Shown in pieces: positions 1 to 5,761 of a DNA stretch of 8,834 nt. The notes under the pieces are model-generated. The model was not told where the DNA came from. It was given only the letters and a program-made list of their open reading frames with translations, and searched no databases. The position numbers were made by a program, and so were the translations under genes. Source of the stretch: an uncultured Litoreibacter sp. (GTDB lineage Bacteria; Pseudomonadota; Alphaproteobacteria; Rhodobacterales; Rhodobacteraceae); NCBI GenBank assembly GCA_937928335.1, contig CALFWN010000396.1, positions 1 to 8,834 on the forward strand. The letters run 5' to 3'. Each line of letters starts with the position of its first letter. Within the stretch, counting starts at the first letter, position 1.

Positions 1-38
1 TCGCTGAGGTCGAATGTATAGGTGCCAATCTGGATCAT
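1..38 (-). CDS. Start of an unidentified gene overlapping the mutL stop (partial)
   Basis: An ATG at 38-36 overlaps the mutL TGA (37-35) in the ATGA arrangement typical of translationally coupled genes. The frame stays open to the window edge and reads [12 protein letters not shown]. Only twelve codons are visible, so the product cannot be identified. The upstream bases hold only a weak Shine-Dalgarno (a GGA about 6 bases before the ATG), so initiation probably depends on ribosomes finishing mutL. The call rests on the overlap and the open frame alone; a chance ATG is possible. Confidence 0.4.
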   Translation of the reverse strand, partial: MIQIGTYTFDLS

Positions 39-1873
39 GTGCGTCCGAATAACCGTTCGATATCGGCCAGTTTCAATTCCACATAGGTCGGGCGGCCATG
101 ATTGCATTGGCCTGAATGCGGCGTGGCTTCCATCTCGCGCAAAAGCGCGTTCATCTCGTCACCGCGCATCACCCGGCCGGACCGGATAGAGCCGTGGCAG
201 GCAACCCTGCTCAACACCGCCTCGATACGGTCCGCCAAGGTCTGGCTGTCGCCGAGGTCGGAAATCTCATCAAGAATGTCCCGCAGCATCTTTTCGGCGT
301 TGATAACGCCCAGAATGGCGGGTGTCTCGCGAACCGCCACCGCGCCCGCGCCGAAGGGCTCGATGACAAGACCGAAGGATGCCAGTGACGGCAGATGATC
401 CAGCAGCAGGCCCGCATCCCCTTCTGACAGCTCGACGATTTCGGGGATCAGAAGCGCTTGGGTGGCCACGCCGTTCGCTGCCATCTGGCGTTTCAGCTTC
501 TCGTAGACCAGCCGCTCATGCGCGGCATGTTGATCCACGATGACCATGCCGTCAGCGGTCTGGGCGATGATGTAATTCTCATGGACCTGCGCCCGTGCCG
601 CGCCAAGGGGTGTGTCCTGTGGGCCGTCGTCCAGAACCACTTCTTCCACGCGGGCGGAGGTTGGCGCGAACGGGGCGGGCGCTTCTGACAGACCGGGGGC
701 CTGCGCCACATAAGAGCTGCGCAGTGCTTGCTGGGAGGGCATGTCCATCTGATAGATGCGGCCGGTGGGCTCCGGCCGGAACGCGCCGAGCGTGGCATCG
801 GCCACAGTTGTCGATGCCCTGTGACCCGCCTGCGCCAATGCGTGTTTAAGCGCAGAGACAATAAGCCCGCGCGCCAAACCGGGGTCGCGGAAGCGCACTT
901 CCGCTTTGGCAGGGTGCACATTGACGTCGACCTTTTGCGGGTCGCATTCCAGAAACAGAGCAACGACGGGGTGGCGGTCTCGTGACAGGAAATCCGAATA
1001 GGCGCCGCGCAACGCGCCGACCAGAAGCTTGTCACGCACGGGGCGGCCATTGACCAACAGATATTGCGCCGTGGCCGCACCGCGTGAATATGTCGGCAGG
1101 GCCGCAAAGCCGGTCAGCGTGATGCCCTCGCGCTCTGCATCGATCTGCAACGCGTTTTGCGCAAATTCTGTACCAAGGATTTGGCGCAGACGTCCGCCCA
1201 TAGCAGCAAACATGTCACCCGTTTCCGGGTCCGCCCTGAACGTGACGCGGCCCTGATCGCCGCCGGTCAGGTCGCGGATTGTAAAGCCGACATAGGGCTC
1301 CGCCATCGCCAGCCGTTTGACCACATCTGTAATGGCCTGCATCTCGGCGCGGTCTGTTCGCAGAAACTTCAGCCGCGCGGGGGTGGCGTAGAATAAATCA
1401 CGCAGCTCAACCACGGTGCCTGCGGATAAGGCGGCGGGTTTCAGCGGGGCAATCTGCCCGCCGCTGACCGACAGGGTATGCGCCCCGTCAGACCCCATCG
1501 CGCGCGAGGTGAGCGTCAGACGACCAACGGCACCAAGGGAGGCGAGAGCCTCCCCGCGAAACCCGAATGTATGGATGTTCAGCAGATCGCTGCCGTCAAT
1601 TTTCGAGGTGGCATGGCGCGACAAAGACAGCGGCAGGTTCTCGGCAGACATGCCGTGCCCGTCATCGGTGACCCGGATCAATGTCTTGCCACCGTCTTTC
1701 AGGGCAAGCTCGATGCGCGTCGCGCCTGCGTCCAGCGCATTCTCCACCAGTTCTTTCACGGCAGAGGCGGGACGCTCCACAACCTCGCCCGCCGCAATCT
1801 GGTTGACGGCGATCTCGTCCAGCTGCCTGATTACGGGCAGGTCTTGGCCTATATTGCGGTGTGGGGCATTCAT
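35..1873 (-). CDS. mutL: DNA mismatch repair endonuclease MutL
   Basis: MutL links mismatch recognition by MutS to strand incision and removal. The 612-residue protein is complete. The N-terminal GHKL ATPase (about 15-345) shows KELVEN with the expected catalytic Glu41 and Mg-binding Asn45, then DDGHGM (70-75), GFRGEAL (104-110) and NVHPAK (318-323, Lys323 matching the ATP-contacting lysine of E. coli MutL). A Pro/Ala-rich linker (about 350-425) follows. The C-terminal dimerisation domain contains the endonuclease motif DQHA-x2-E-x4-E (447-458) and the metal-site partners ACHGSIRSG (558-566) and CNHGRPT (590-596). E. coli MutL lacks this nuclease motif and uses MutH; here MutL itself should nick DNA. 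The ATG is the only good start before the conserved region. It follows the second M16 gene after 44 bases. An AGGGG stands unusually close to the ATG, inside a small hairpin. Confidence 0.97.
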   Translation of the reverse strand: MNAPHRNIGQDLPVIRQLDEIAVNQIAAGEVVERPASAVKELVENALDAGATRIELALKDGGKTLIRVTDDGHGMSAENLPLSLSRHATSKIDGSDLLNIHTFGFRGEALASLGAVGRLTLTSRAMGSDGAHTLSVSGGQIAPLKPAALSAGTVVELRDLFYATPARLKFLRTDRAEMQAITDVVKRLAMAEPYVGFTIRDLTGGDQGRVTFRADPETGDMFAAMGGRLRQILGTEFAQNALQIDAEREGITLTGFAALPTYSRGAATAQYLLVNGRPVRDKLLVGALRGAYSDFLSRDRHPVVALFLECDPQKVDVNVHPAKAEVRFRDPGLARGLIVSALKHALAQAGHRASTTVADATLGAFRPEPTGRIYQMDMPSQQALRSSYVAQAPGLSEAPAPFAPTSARVEEVVLDDGPQDTPLGAARAQVHENYIIAQTADGMVIVDQHAAHERLVYEKLKRQMAANGVATQALLIPEIVELSEGDAGLLLDHLPSLASFGLVIEPFGAGAVAVRETPAILGVINAEKMLRDILDEISDLGDSQTLADRIEAVLSRVACHGSIRSGRVMRGDEMNALLREMEATPHSGQCNHGRPTYVELKLADIERLFGRT

Positions 1874-1885
1874 ACCCCTAGGTAT
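1872..1885 (-). promoter_or_regulatory. Inverted repeat over the mutL start codon
   Basis: The bases form ATACC-CCTA-GGTAT, a perfect 5-bp inverted repeat around a 4-base centre. In the mRNA it would be AUACC-UAGG-GGUAU, with the last AU belonging to the mutL AUG. The only Shine-Dalgarno-like run (AGGGG) lies in the loop and 3' arm, one base from the AUG. A hairpin here could limit initiation unless ribosomes arrive from the gene upstream. The structure is read directly; the regulatory role is inference, and five base pairs is weak. Confidence 0.35.
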
Positions 1886-1917
1886 AGCACGCCCCTTTCC
1901 GATTCGGCCATGTCGGT
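1874..1917. other. 44-base gap between the second M16 gene and mutL
   Basis: This short gap holds a CCGATTCGG near-palindrome (1899-1907) with a GANTC site (1901-1905), and the start-codon inverted repeat described separately. A TATACC hexamer (minus strand, 1880-1885) resembles a -10 box, but no matching -35 box stands 16-19 bases before it. If it did work as a promoter, the transcript would be almost leaderless. No terminator is visible, so mutL is probably read through from the M16 genes. Confidence 0.4.
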
Positions 1918-3228
1918 TCAGTTGCTGTTTTCGATCCCGTCAGGCTGCCCAACCACAACGAAATGCAGCGCGTCAGGCTGCATCAGCCGCGCCGCAACGC
2001 GTTTGACATCCTCTTGCGTCACCGCGTTTACCTTGTCGTTTCGCGTGTCTGCATAGTCAATCGGCAGGTCGTCCATCTGCATTCCGGCCAGAATATTGGC
2101 AATGGTGCTATTGCCATCGAACCGCAATGGGTAGGCACCGGTGAGGTATTTCTTGGCATCCTCAAGCTCTTGCTCCGTGACACCCTCGGTGGCCAGCTTT
2201 GCCCATTCGGCACGGATCACCTCGATAGCCTGCGCGATGCGGTCATTGGAGGAGGCCACCTGCCCCAGCATCAGCTCCGCATAGTCTTTCGGGGCGAGGT
2301 AGGAATAAACCCCGTAGGTCAGCCCGCGTTTCTCGCGCACTTCCTCCATCAGCCGCGAGCCAAAACCGCCGGCGCCAAGCACCTGGTTCATGACAAAGGC
2401 CGCGAAGAAGTCCGGGTCGTCGCGTTCCAGCCCCTCATGGCCGAACACGGCGACCGATTGTGGCGTCGTAAACGGCACGATGGTCTGCCCACCATCCAGC
2501 GCGACGTCAATATCCTGAGGCAACGGAGCACCTGTTTCAGGCAAGTCACCCAGCAAAGTGTCCAAAACCTCGCCAAGCTCTGCCGCTGTGATGTCGCCAA
2601 CTGCGCCCACATAGATGCGGTCAAGGGCCAGCACGTCTTTATAGGCCGTGACGATGTCGTCACGGGTCAATGCGGTGACAGAGTCAATCGTACCCTCCAC
2701 CGCAGAGCCGTAAGGGTGATCCCCGAAGGCTTTCAACATGAATGTCTCTTGAGCAATCGTTGCGGGATCCTGCGCGCTGGACCGGATGCCTGACAAGACC
2801 TGAGCGCGGACCCGGTCAATGGCGGCCTCGTCAAATCTTGGCTCAATCAGCGCCTTGCGCAGCAGGGCCAGAGCCTCCTCGCGATTTTCCGTCAGAAATT
2901 GCGCCGAAATGGTGAGCGCGTCGTCATGGACATTAAACCCGTAGCTGGCAGCCAGCGCTTCGCGGGCAGCCGCGAACTGCGTGGCGTCGAGATCCCCGGC
3001 GCCTTCTTCAATGGTGCCGGTCATCAGATTGATCGCGCCGCGCTTGCCTTCGCGGTCCACAGACGCCCCGCCTTTGAACCTGATTTCAAGGGCGGTGAAC
3101 GGGATGGAGGGTTCTTCGACAAGCCAAGCGGTGATGCCACCGGGCGAGGTCACCTCCTTGATATCAATTGCACTGGCTGGCTGCATGAAGAACGCGGCAG
3201 CGGTGAAGGCCATCAGAAACCGGATCAT
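1918..3228 (-). CDS. M16 peptidase family protein, non-catalytic R/Y-motif partner
   Basis: This 436-residue protein has a Sec-type signal peptide (about 1-20, ending PASA before I21) and the two-half fold expected of M16B proteins (usual length about 420-460). The zinc motif is lost: where HxxEH should stand, after the [12 protein letters not shown] segment, it has NLMTG (68-71 region, followed by TIEEG). The C-terminal half keeps the substrate-binding R/Y motif, EKRGLTYGV, with Arg301 and Tyr305. In heterodimeric M16 enzymes such as mitochondrial processing peptidase and the Sphingomonas A1 SPH2681/SPH2682 pair, one subunit supplies zinc and the other binding residues; this gene fits the second role. 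It overlaps the catalytic partner by ATGA and has a strong GGGGAGGT Shine-Dalgarno six bases before the ATG. It should act in the periplasm. The substrate is unknown. Confidence 0.92.
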   Translation of the reverse strand: MIRFLMAFTAAAFFMQPASAIDIKEVTSPGGITAWLVEEPSIPFTALEIRFKGGASVDREGKRGAINLMTGTIEEGAGDLDATQFAAAREALAASYGFNVHDDALTISAQFLTENREEALALLRKALIEPRFDEAAIDRVRAQVLSGIRSSAQDPATIAQETFMLKAFGDHPYGSAVEGTIDSVTALTRDDIVTAYKDVLALDRIYVGAVGDITAAELGEVLDTLLGDLPETGAPLPQDIDVALDGGQTIVPFTTPQSVAVFGHEGLERDDPDFFAAFVMNQVLGAGGFGSRLMEEVREKRGLTYGVYSYLAPKDYAELMLGQVASSNDRIAQAIEVIRAEWAKLATEGVTEQELEDAKKYLTGAYPLRFDGNSTIANILAGMQMDDLPIDYADTRNDKVNAVTQEDVKRVAARLMQPDALHFVVVGQPDGIENSN

Positions 3229-4583
3229 TGGGTTACCTCCCCTTCAACGGACGGTTTTTGGAACCAGCCCGTCACTGCGTTGTCACGCGCAAAGACCATT
3301 TTGGCCGCCGCGATAATGTCTTCCTCGGTGACCGCCTGCAAAATATCCGGCCAGTCCTGCACGTCCTGCACTGTCAGCCCGGAGGTCAGGGCCGTCCCGT
3401 ACCGGCGTGCCAGACCGCCAACATTGTCATTGGCATAGATCTGCGCGGCGCGGATTTGGGTTTTGACCCGCGCCAATTGCTCTGCATCGACGCCGTCTTC
3501 GATGAATTGCGCGATCACCGCGTCCATTTCCGCCTCTGCCTCTTCGAGCGATAGCTCAGGGGTCGGCACAATGACCACTCCGAACATGGCATCGTCATAG
3601 TTGGTGCCGTTGTAAAATGCCGAGGTGTAGACTGCCTTGCGGTTTGCCAATTCCAGCTCACGTCCGAAAACCGAGGTGGCAGAGCTGCCGCCAAGAACAT
3701 CCGCCAGAAGCGTCAACGCGGCGGCCGTCTCCTGATCACCACTGTCGCGTTCCGGGGCAAGATAGGTGCGGATCACATAGGGCTGTGCCACGCGCGGGTC
3801 TTCATAGGTCAGGCGGCGCTCCGCCAATTGCGGCGGCTCCTGCGGGCGGACACGTTCGGGCAGGCCGATTGTCGGCTTCAACGGGCCGTAATGTTCCTTG
3901 GCAAGCGCTTCGACCTCGGCAGGGTCCACATCCCCGGCCACCACCAGAATGGCGGCGTTGGGGGCATAGTAGGTCTCGTAGAATTCAAGCGCATCCTCGC
4001 GGCTGAGCTGTTCCATCTCATGACGCCAGCCGATGATTGGAATGCCATAGGGGTGGTTCATATATTGCGCCGCGATGCGTTGTTCGCTGAACAGGTTGCC
4101 GGGCTCGCTGTCGGTGCGTTGGTTGCGCTCTTCCAGAATGACGTCACGCTCGGTGACAATGTCTTCTTCGGTCAGCTTGATGTTGCGCATTCTGTCCGCT
4201 TCCATCTGCATCATCAGGCCAAGCCTGTCCGCGGCGACACGCTGGAAATAGCCGGTATAGTCAAAGGAGGTGAATGCGTTATCCGAGCCGCCATTGGCCT
4301 CCACCGTGGCCGAGAACTCGCCCGCTTCCATATTGTCCGTGGCCTTGAACAACAGATGTTCAAGGAAATGCGCGACACCAGAGACGCCGGGCTTTTCGTC
4401 GGCAGAGCCTGCCTTGTACCACAGCATATGGACCACGACCGGGGCGCGGTGATCCTCGATCACGACGGCCTCAAGGCCGTTTTCCAGCGTGAATGTCGTC
4501 ACATTTTCGGCGGCGGTAGCCGGAAGCGCAAAGGTGGCAAATGCCCCCAGAACAAATCGGGCGATCAGGGAATGGCGCAGCAT
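3225..4583 (-). CDS. M16 family zinc metallopeptidase, catalytic subunit
   Basis: This 452-residue protein begins with a Sec-type signal peptide (about 1-24, ending PATA-A before ENV), so it is exported. The catalytic motif HFLEH (His72, Glu75, His76) is intact. The third zinc ligand is probably Glu152 in VILEERNQR, 77 residues after Glu75 as in beta-MPP. The N-terminal M16 domain covers about 30-175 and the C-terminal M16 domain about 195-375. The segment ANRKAVYTS also holds an R-x3-Y (Arg315, Tyr319) at the place of the R/Y motif of the partner, although the flanking residues differ. The start is supported by GAAGGA five bases upstream. The gene follows a 100-base gap with a candidate promoter and palindrome, and shares ATGA with the next M16 gene, so the two are surely co-translated. 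The substrate cannot be read from the sequence. Confidence 0.94.
   Translation of the reverse strand: MLRHSLIARFVLGAFATFALPATAAENVTTFTLENGLEAVVIEDHRAPVVVHMLWYKAGSADEKPGVSGVAHFLEHLLFKATDNMEAGEFSATVEANGGSDNAFTSFDYTGYFQRVAADRLGLMMQMEADRMRNIKLTEEDIVTERDVILEERNQRTDSEPGNLFSEQRIAAQYMNHPYGIPIIGWRHEMEQLSREDALEFYETYYAPNAAILVVAGDVDPAEVEALAKEHYGPLKPTIGLPERVRPQEPPQLAERRLTYEDPRVAQPYVIRTYLAPERDSGDQETAAALTLLADVLGGSSATSVFGRELELANRKAVYTSAFYNGTNYDDAMFGVVIVPTPELSLEEAEAEMDAVIAQFIEDGVDAEQLARVKTQIRAAQIYANDNVGGLARRYGTALTSGLTVQDVQDWPDILQAVTEEDIIAAAKMVFARDNAVTGWFQKPSVEGEVTQ
3235..3242 (-). promoter_or_regulatory. Strong ribosome binding site of the second M16 gene
   Basis: On the minus strand this reads GGGGAGGT, six bases before the ATG at 3228. 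It lies inside the end of the first M16 gene. A strong own site plus the ATGA overlap suggests that both subunits are made in balanced amounts. Confidence 0.8.
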
Positions 4584-4588
4584 GGCGA

Positions 4589-4594
4589 TCCTTC
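4589..4594 (-). promoter_or_regulatory. Ribosome binding site of the catalytic M16 gene
   Basis: GAAGGA on the minus strand stands five bases before the ATG at 4583 and fixes this start. The same hexamer and spacing precede purH. Confidence 0.7.
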
Positions 4595-4597
4595 TTA

Positions 4598-4611
4598 AAA
4601 GTCTAGACTTT
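4598..4611. promoter_or_regulatory. Perfect 14-bp palindrome, candidate operator of the M16 genes
   Basis: AAAGTCTAGACTTT is its own reverse complement over all 14 bases, with the rare CTAG at the centre. It lies 14 bases upstream of the M16 start codon, and the predicted transcription start of the candidate promoter (about 4606) falls in its middle. That is where a dimeric repressor would block initiation. As RNA it would form only a weak AU-rich structure with no loop, so a DNA-binding role is more likely. The palindrome is seen; the operator role is inference. Confidence 0.5.
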
Positions 4612-4612
4612 C

Positions 4613-4640
4613 AATATGAAGCACGTCCCGCCAAATTCAA
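4613..4640 (-). promoter_or_regulatory. Candidate sigma70-type promoter for the M16 pair
   Basis: On the minus strand a -35 like TTGAAT (4640-4635) and a -10 like CATATT (4618-4613) are separated by 16 bases; each matches consensus at four of six positions. The transcription start would be near 4606, leaving a leader of about 20 bases with the GAAGGA ribosome site (4594-4589). It is the best promoter candidate in the window and lies in the largest gap. Two four-of-six boxes can occur by chance. Confidence 0.4.
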
Positions 4641-4683
4641 CTCAGACAACGGTCTTGTGAGGAGCCGTTACGAGCCCGTGCCG

Positions 4684-5208
4684 CTATTGGGCGGACTCGA
4701 TACCTTCAGGAGGGGCAGAGACGGTTCTGACCCCAAGACGGCGGAGACGCTCAAGCTCGCCATATTGATCGAGCGACTGGTTGCGGTAGGCCTTGTAATA
4801 GACATTCACGTTGAACACGCGTTCCAGCAGCCTGCCATTGTTTTCACGACGAAACTCAAGGTCCTCGCTGGCCAATTGCTCGCGGATGGTGCCGTCACGG
4901 CCATAGCGCGACACGTGGTTGACCAAACCGCCATCGCTGATGCCGCCCGCCGGGTTCCCGCCCAAAGCCAGGGTCGCATCCGAAATCGGCGTCAGATCCG
5001 CCCGGTTCGCCCCACCGGGCGTGGGCTGTGGCAAGGCGGCGTAATCCTCTGGCTGGGTCAGCGGCTTGTTGGGAAGGATGGCAAACTCGTCCGGGCCATC
5101 AGTATTGGCCTTCACATTCAGCAGCTGCGGCGTCCGGTTGCGGTCACATGCAGACAGAGCTGCGACAGCGGCGATTGCGCTCAGAAGGATCGTTACCTTG
5201 CCAGCCAT
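4684..5208 (-). CDS. DUF3035 (BamF-like) lipoprotein
   Basis: The 174-residue product is a small lipoprotein. A signal peptide (Lys4, hydrophobic 5-19) ends in the lipobox LSAC, with Cys21 as the residue to be lipidated. Mature parts show a PDEF motif (39-42), KPL and LPQPTPG (59-65), then a Gly/Ala-rich middle and a charged C-terminal half ending around YGELERLRRLGV. This PDEF...PL...LP.P.PG pattern is what I recall of DUF3035, a family described as BamF in alphaproteobacteria, an accessory lipoprotein of the BAM complex that inserts outer-membrane beta-barrels; that link is from memory. The start at 5208 is chosen over an in-frame ATG at 5238 because AGGGAGG stands five bases before it and it places the signal peptide correctly. 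Asp22 follows the cysteine, which in E. coli would favour inner-membrane retention. LspA, the enzyme that would mature it, is the gene just upstream. Confidence 0.8.
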   Translation of the reverse strand: MAGKVTILLSAIAAVAALSACDRNRTPQLLNVKANTDGPDEFAILPNKPLTQPEDYAALPQPTPGGANRADLTPISDATLALGGNPAGGISDGGLVNHVSRYGRDGTIREQLASEDLEFRRENNGRLLERVFNVNVYYKAYRNQSLDQYGELERLRRLGVRTVSAPPEGIESAQ

Positions 5209-5274
5209 GATGGCCTCCCTAGAACTCGTTGGTGCCATGTTTAACCCAAAGACTGCGGGCCGTCACGCGGGTTT
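5209..5274. other. 66-base gap between lspA and the lipoprotein gene
   Basis: Apart from the AGGGAGG ribosome site and a CTAG next to it (5219-5222), I see no good promoter. An AACCC/GGGTT repeat (5243-5247 and 5269-5273) is too short and widely spaced to be a convincing terminator, so transcription likely continues from lspA. Confidence 0.4.
5214..5220 (-). promoter_or_regulatory. Ribosome binding site deciding the lipoprotein start
   Basis: AGGGAGG on the minus strand lies five bases before the ATG at 5208. The in-frame ATG at 5238 has no comparable site, so the shorter lipoprotein start is preferred. Confidence 0.8.
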
Positions 5275-5760
5275 CTACACCTGCGCGGCCCCGTCTTTTT
5301 TGGAGTCGTCCCCGAAAATCACGATGGCAAAGGCACCGGCAAATATCCAGATATCGGCGATGTTGAAAATGAACGGGTTATGGATGCCGCAGCAAGACAC
5401 ATTCAGGAAATCCGCGACCGCGCCATAGAGTACCCGGTCAAGCGCATTGGCCAGGGCTCCGCCGATCACAAGCCCCGCGCCTGCAATGGCGATGGGGCGG
5501 GTCAGGGACCGTTTGGTCCACCAGATCAGGAAGCCCGAAACCACGATGGCCAATACCGTCAAAACCCATCGCGACAGCTCGGGATTGTCGCTGAACAGGC
5601 CAAAATTGATCCCCGGATTCCACCCGAAAACGAAGACCAGCAAAGGCGAAAGGACCTCGATCCTGTCGCCCACCGCCATATCAAGGCCGAACATGACATA
5701 GAGCTTGGACAGTTGGTCCGTCAGAAATGCGAAAATGGCGCAGAGGGCAAGGGTACGCAT
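5275..5760 (-). CDS. lspA: Lipoprotein signal peptidase (signal peptidase II)
   Basis: LspA is the inner-membrane aspartyl protease that cuts signal peptides before the diacylglyceryl cysteine of prolipoproteins. The 161-residue protein has the usual length and four hydrophobic segments (about 3-13, 38-46, 66-82, 90-104/137-150). Family motifs are present in order: D-x2-SK (Asp15, Ser18, Lys19), N-x-G-x2-F as NPGINF (48-53), GGALANALDR (100-109), VADF with catalytic Asp117, and FNIAD with catalytic Asp136; the 19-residue spacing matches the known dyad of the P. aeruginosa enzyme. The usual Gly of the GN pair is Ala104 here. The start at 5760 follows the purH stop as TGA-T-ATG with no clear Shine-Dalgarno, which suggests coupling to purH translation. 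A lipoprotein gene, a likely substrate, follows directly. Confidence 0.94.
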   Translation of the reverse strand: MRTLALCAIFAFLTDQLSKLYVMFGLDMAVGDRIEVLSPLLVFVFGWNPGINFGLFSDNPELSRWVLTVLAIVVSGFLIWWTKRSLTRPIAIAGAGLVIGGALANALDRVLYGAVADFLNVSCCGIHNPFIFNIADIWIFAGAFAIVIFGDDSKKDGAAQV

Positions 5761-5761
5761 A

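Larger units (their letters stand above)
4584..4683. other. 100-base gap, the largest in the window
   Basis: It holds the candidate promoter, the 14-bp palindrome and the ribosome site of the first M16 gene, listed separately. The part nearest the lipoprotein stop has an AACGG/CCGTT repeat (4648-4652 and 4665-4669) with a 12-base loop and no T-run, so it is not a convincing terminator. This is also the least GC-rich part of the window by eye, as expected for a promoter region. Confidence 0.5.

Noticed and set aside
1963..2793. Long plus-strand open frame of 276 codons opposite the second M16 gene
   Set aside because: It has no recognisable motif and lies fully opposite a clear M16 gene. In GC-rich DNA with biased third positions the opposite strand often stays open.
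3828..4598. Plus-strand open frame of 256 codons opposite the catalytic M16 gene
   Set aside because: It is antisense to a well-supported gene and its composition follows that gene's codons.
4648..4669. AACGG/CCGTT inverted repeat after the lipoprotein gene as a terminator
   Set aside because: The stem is only 5 bp with a 12-base loop and no following T-run.
5209..5238. Upstream in-frame ATG at 5238 for the lipoprotein
   Set aside because: It would put ten polar residues before the signal peptide and lacks a ribosome site, whereas the ATG at 5208 has AGGGAGG at the right distance.
5243..5273. AACCC/GGGTT inverted repeat after lspA as a terminator
   Set aside because: The stem is 5 bp with a loop of about 21 bases and no T-run on the transcribed strand.
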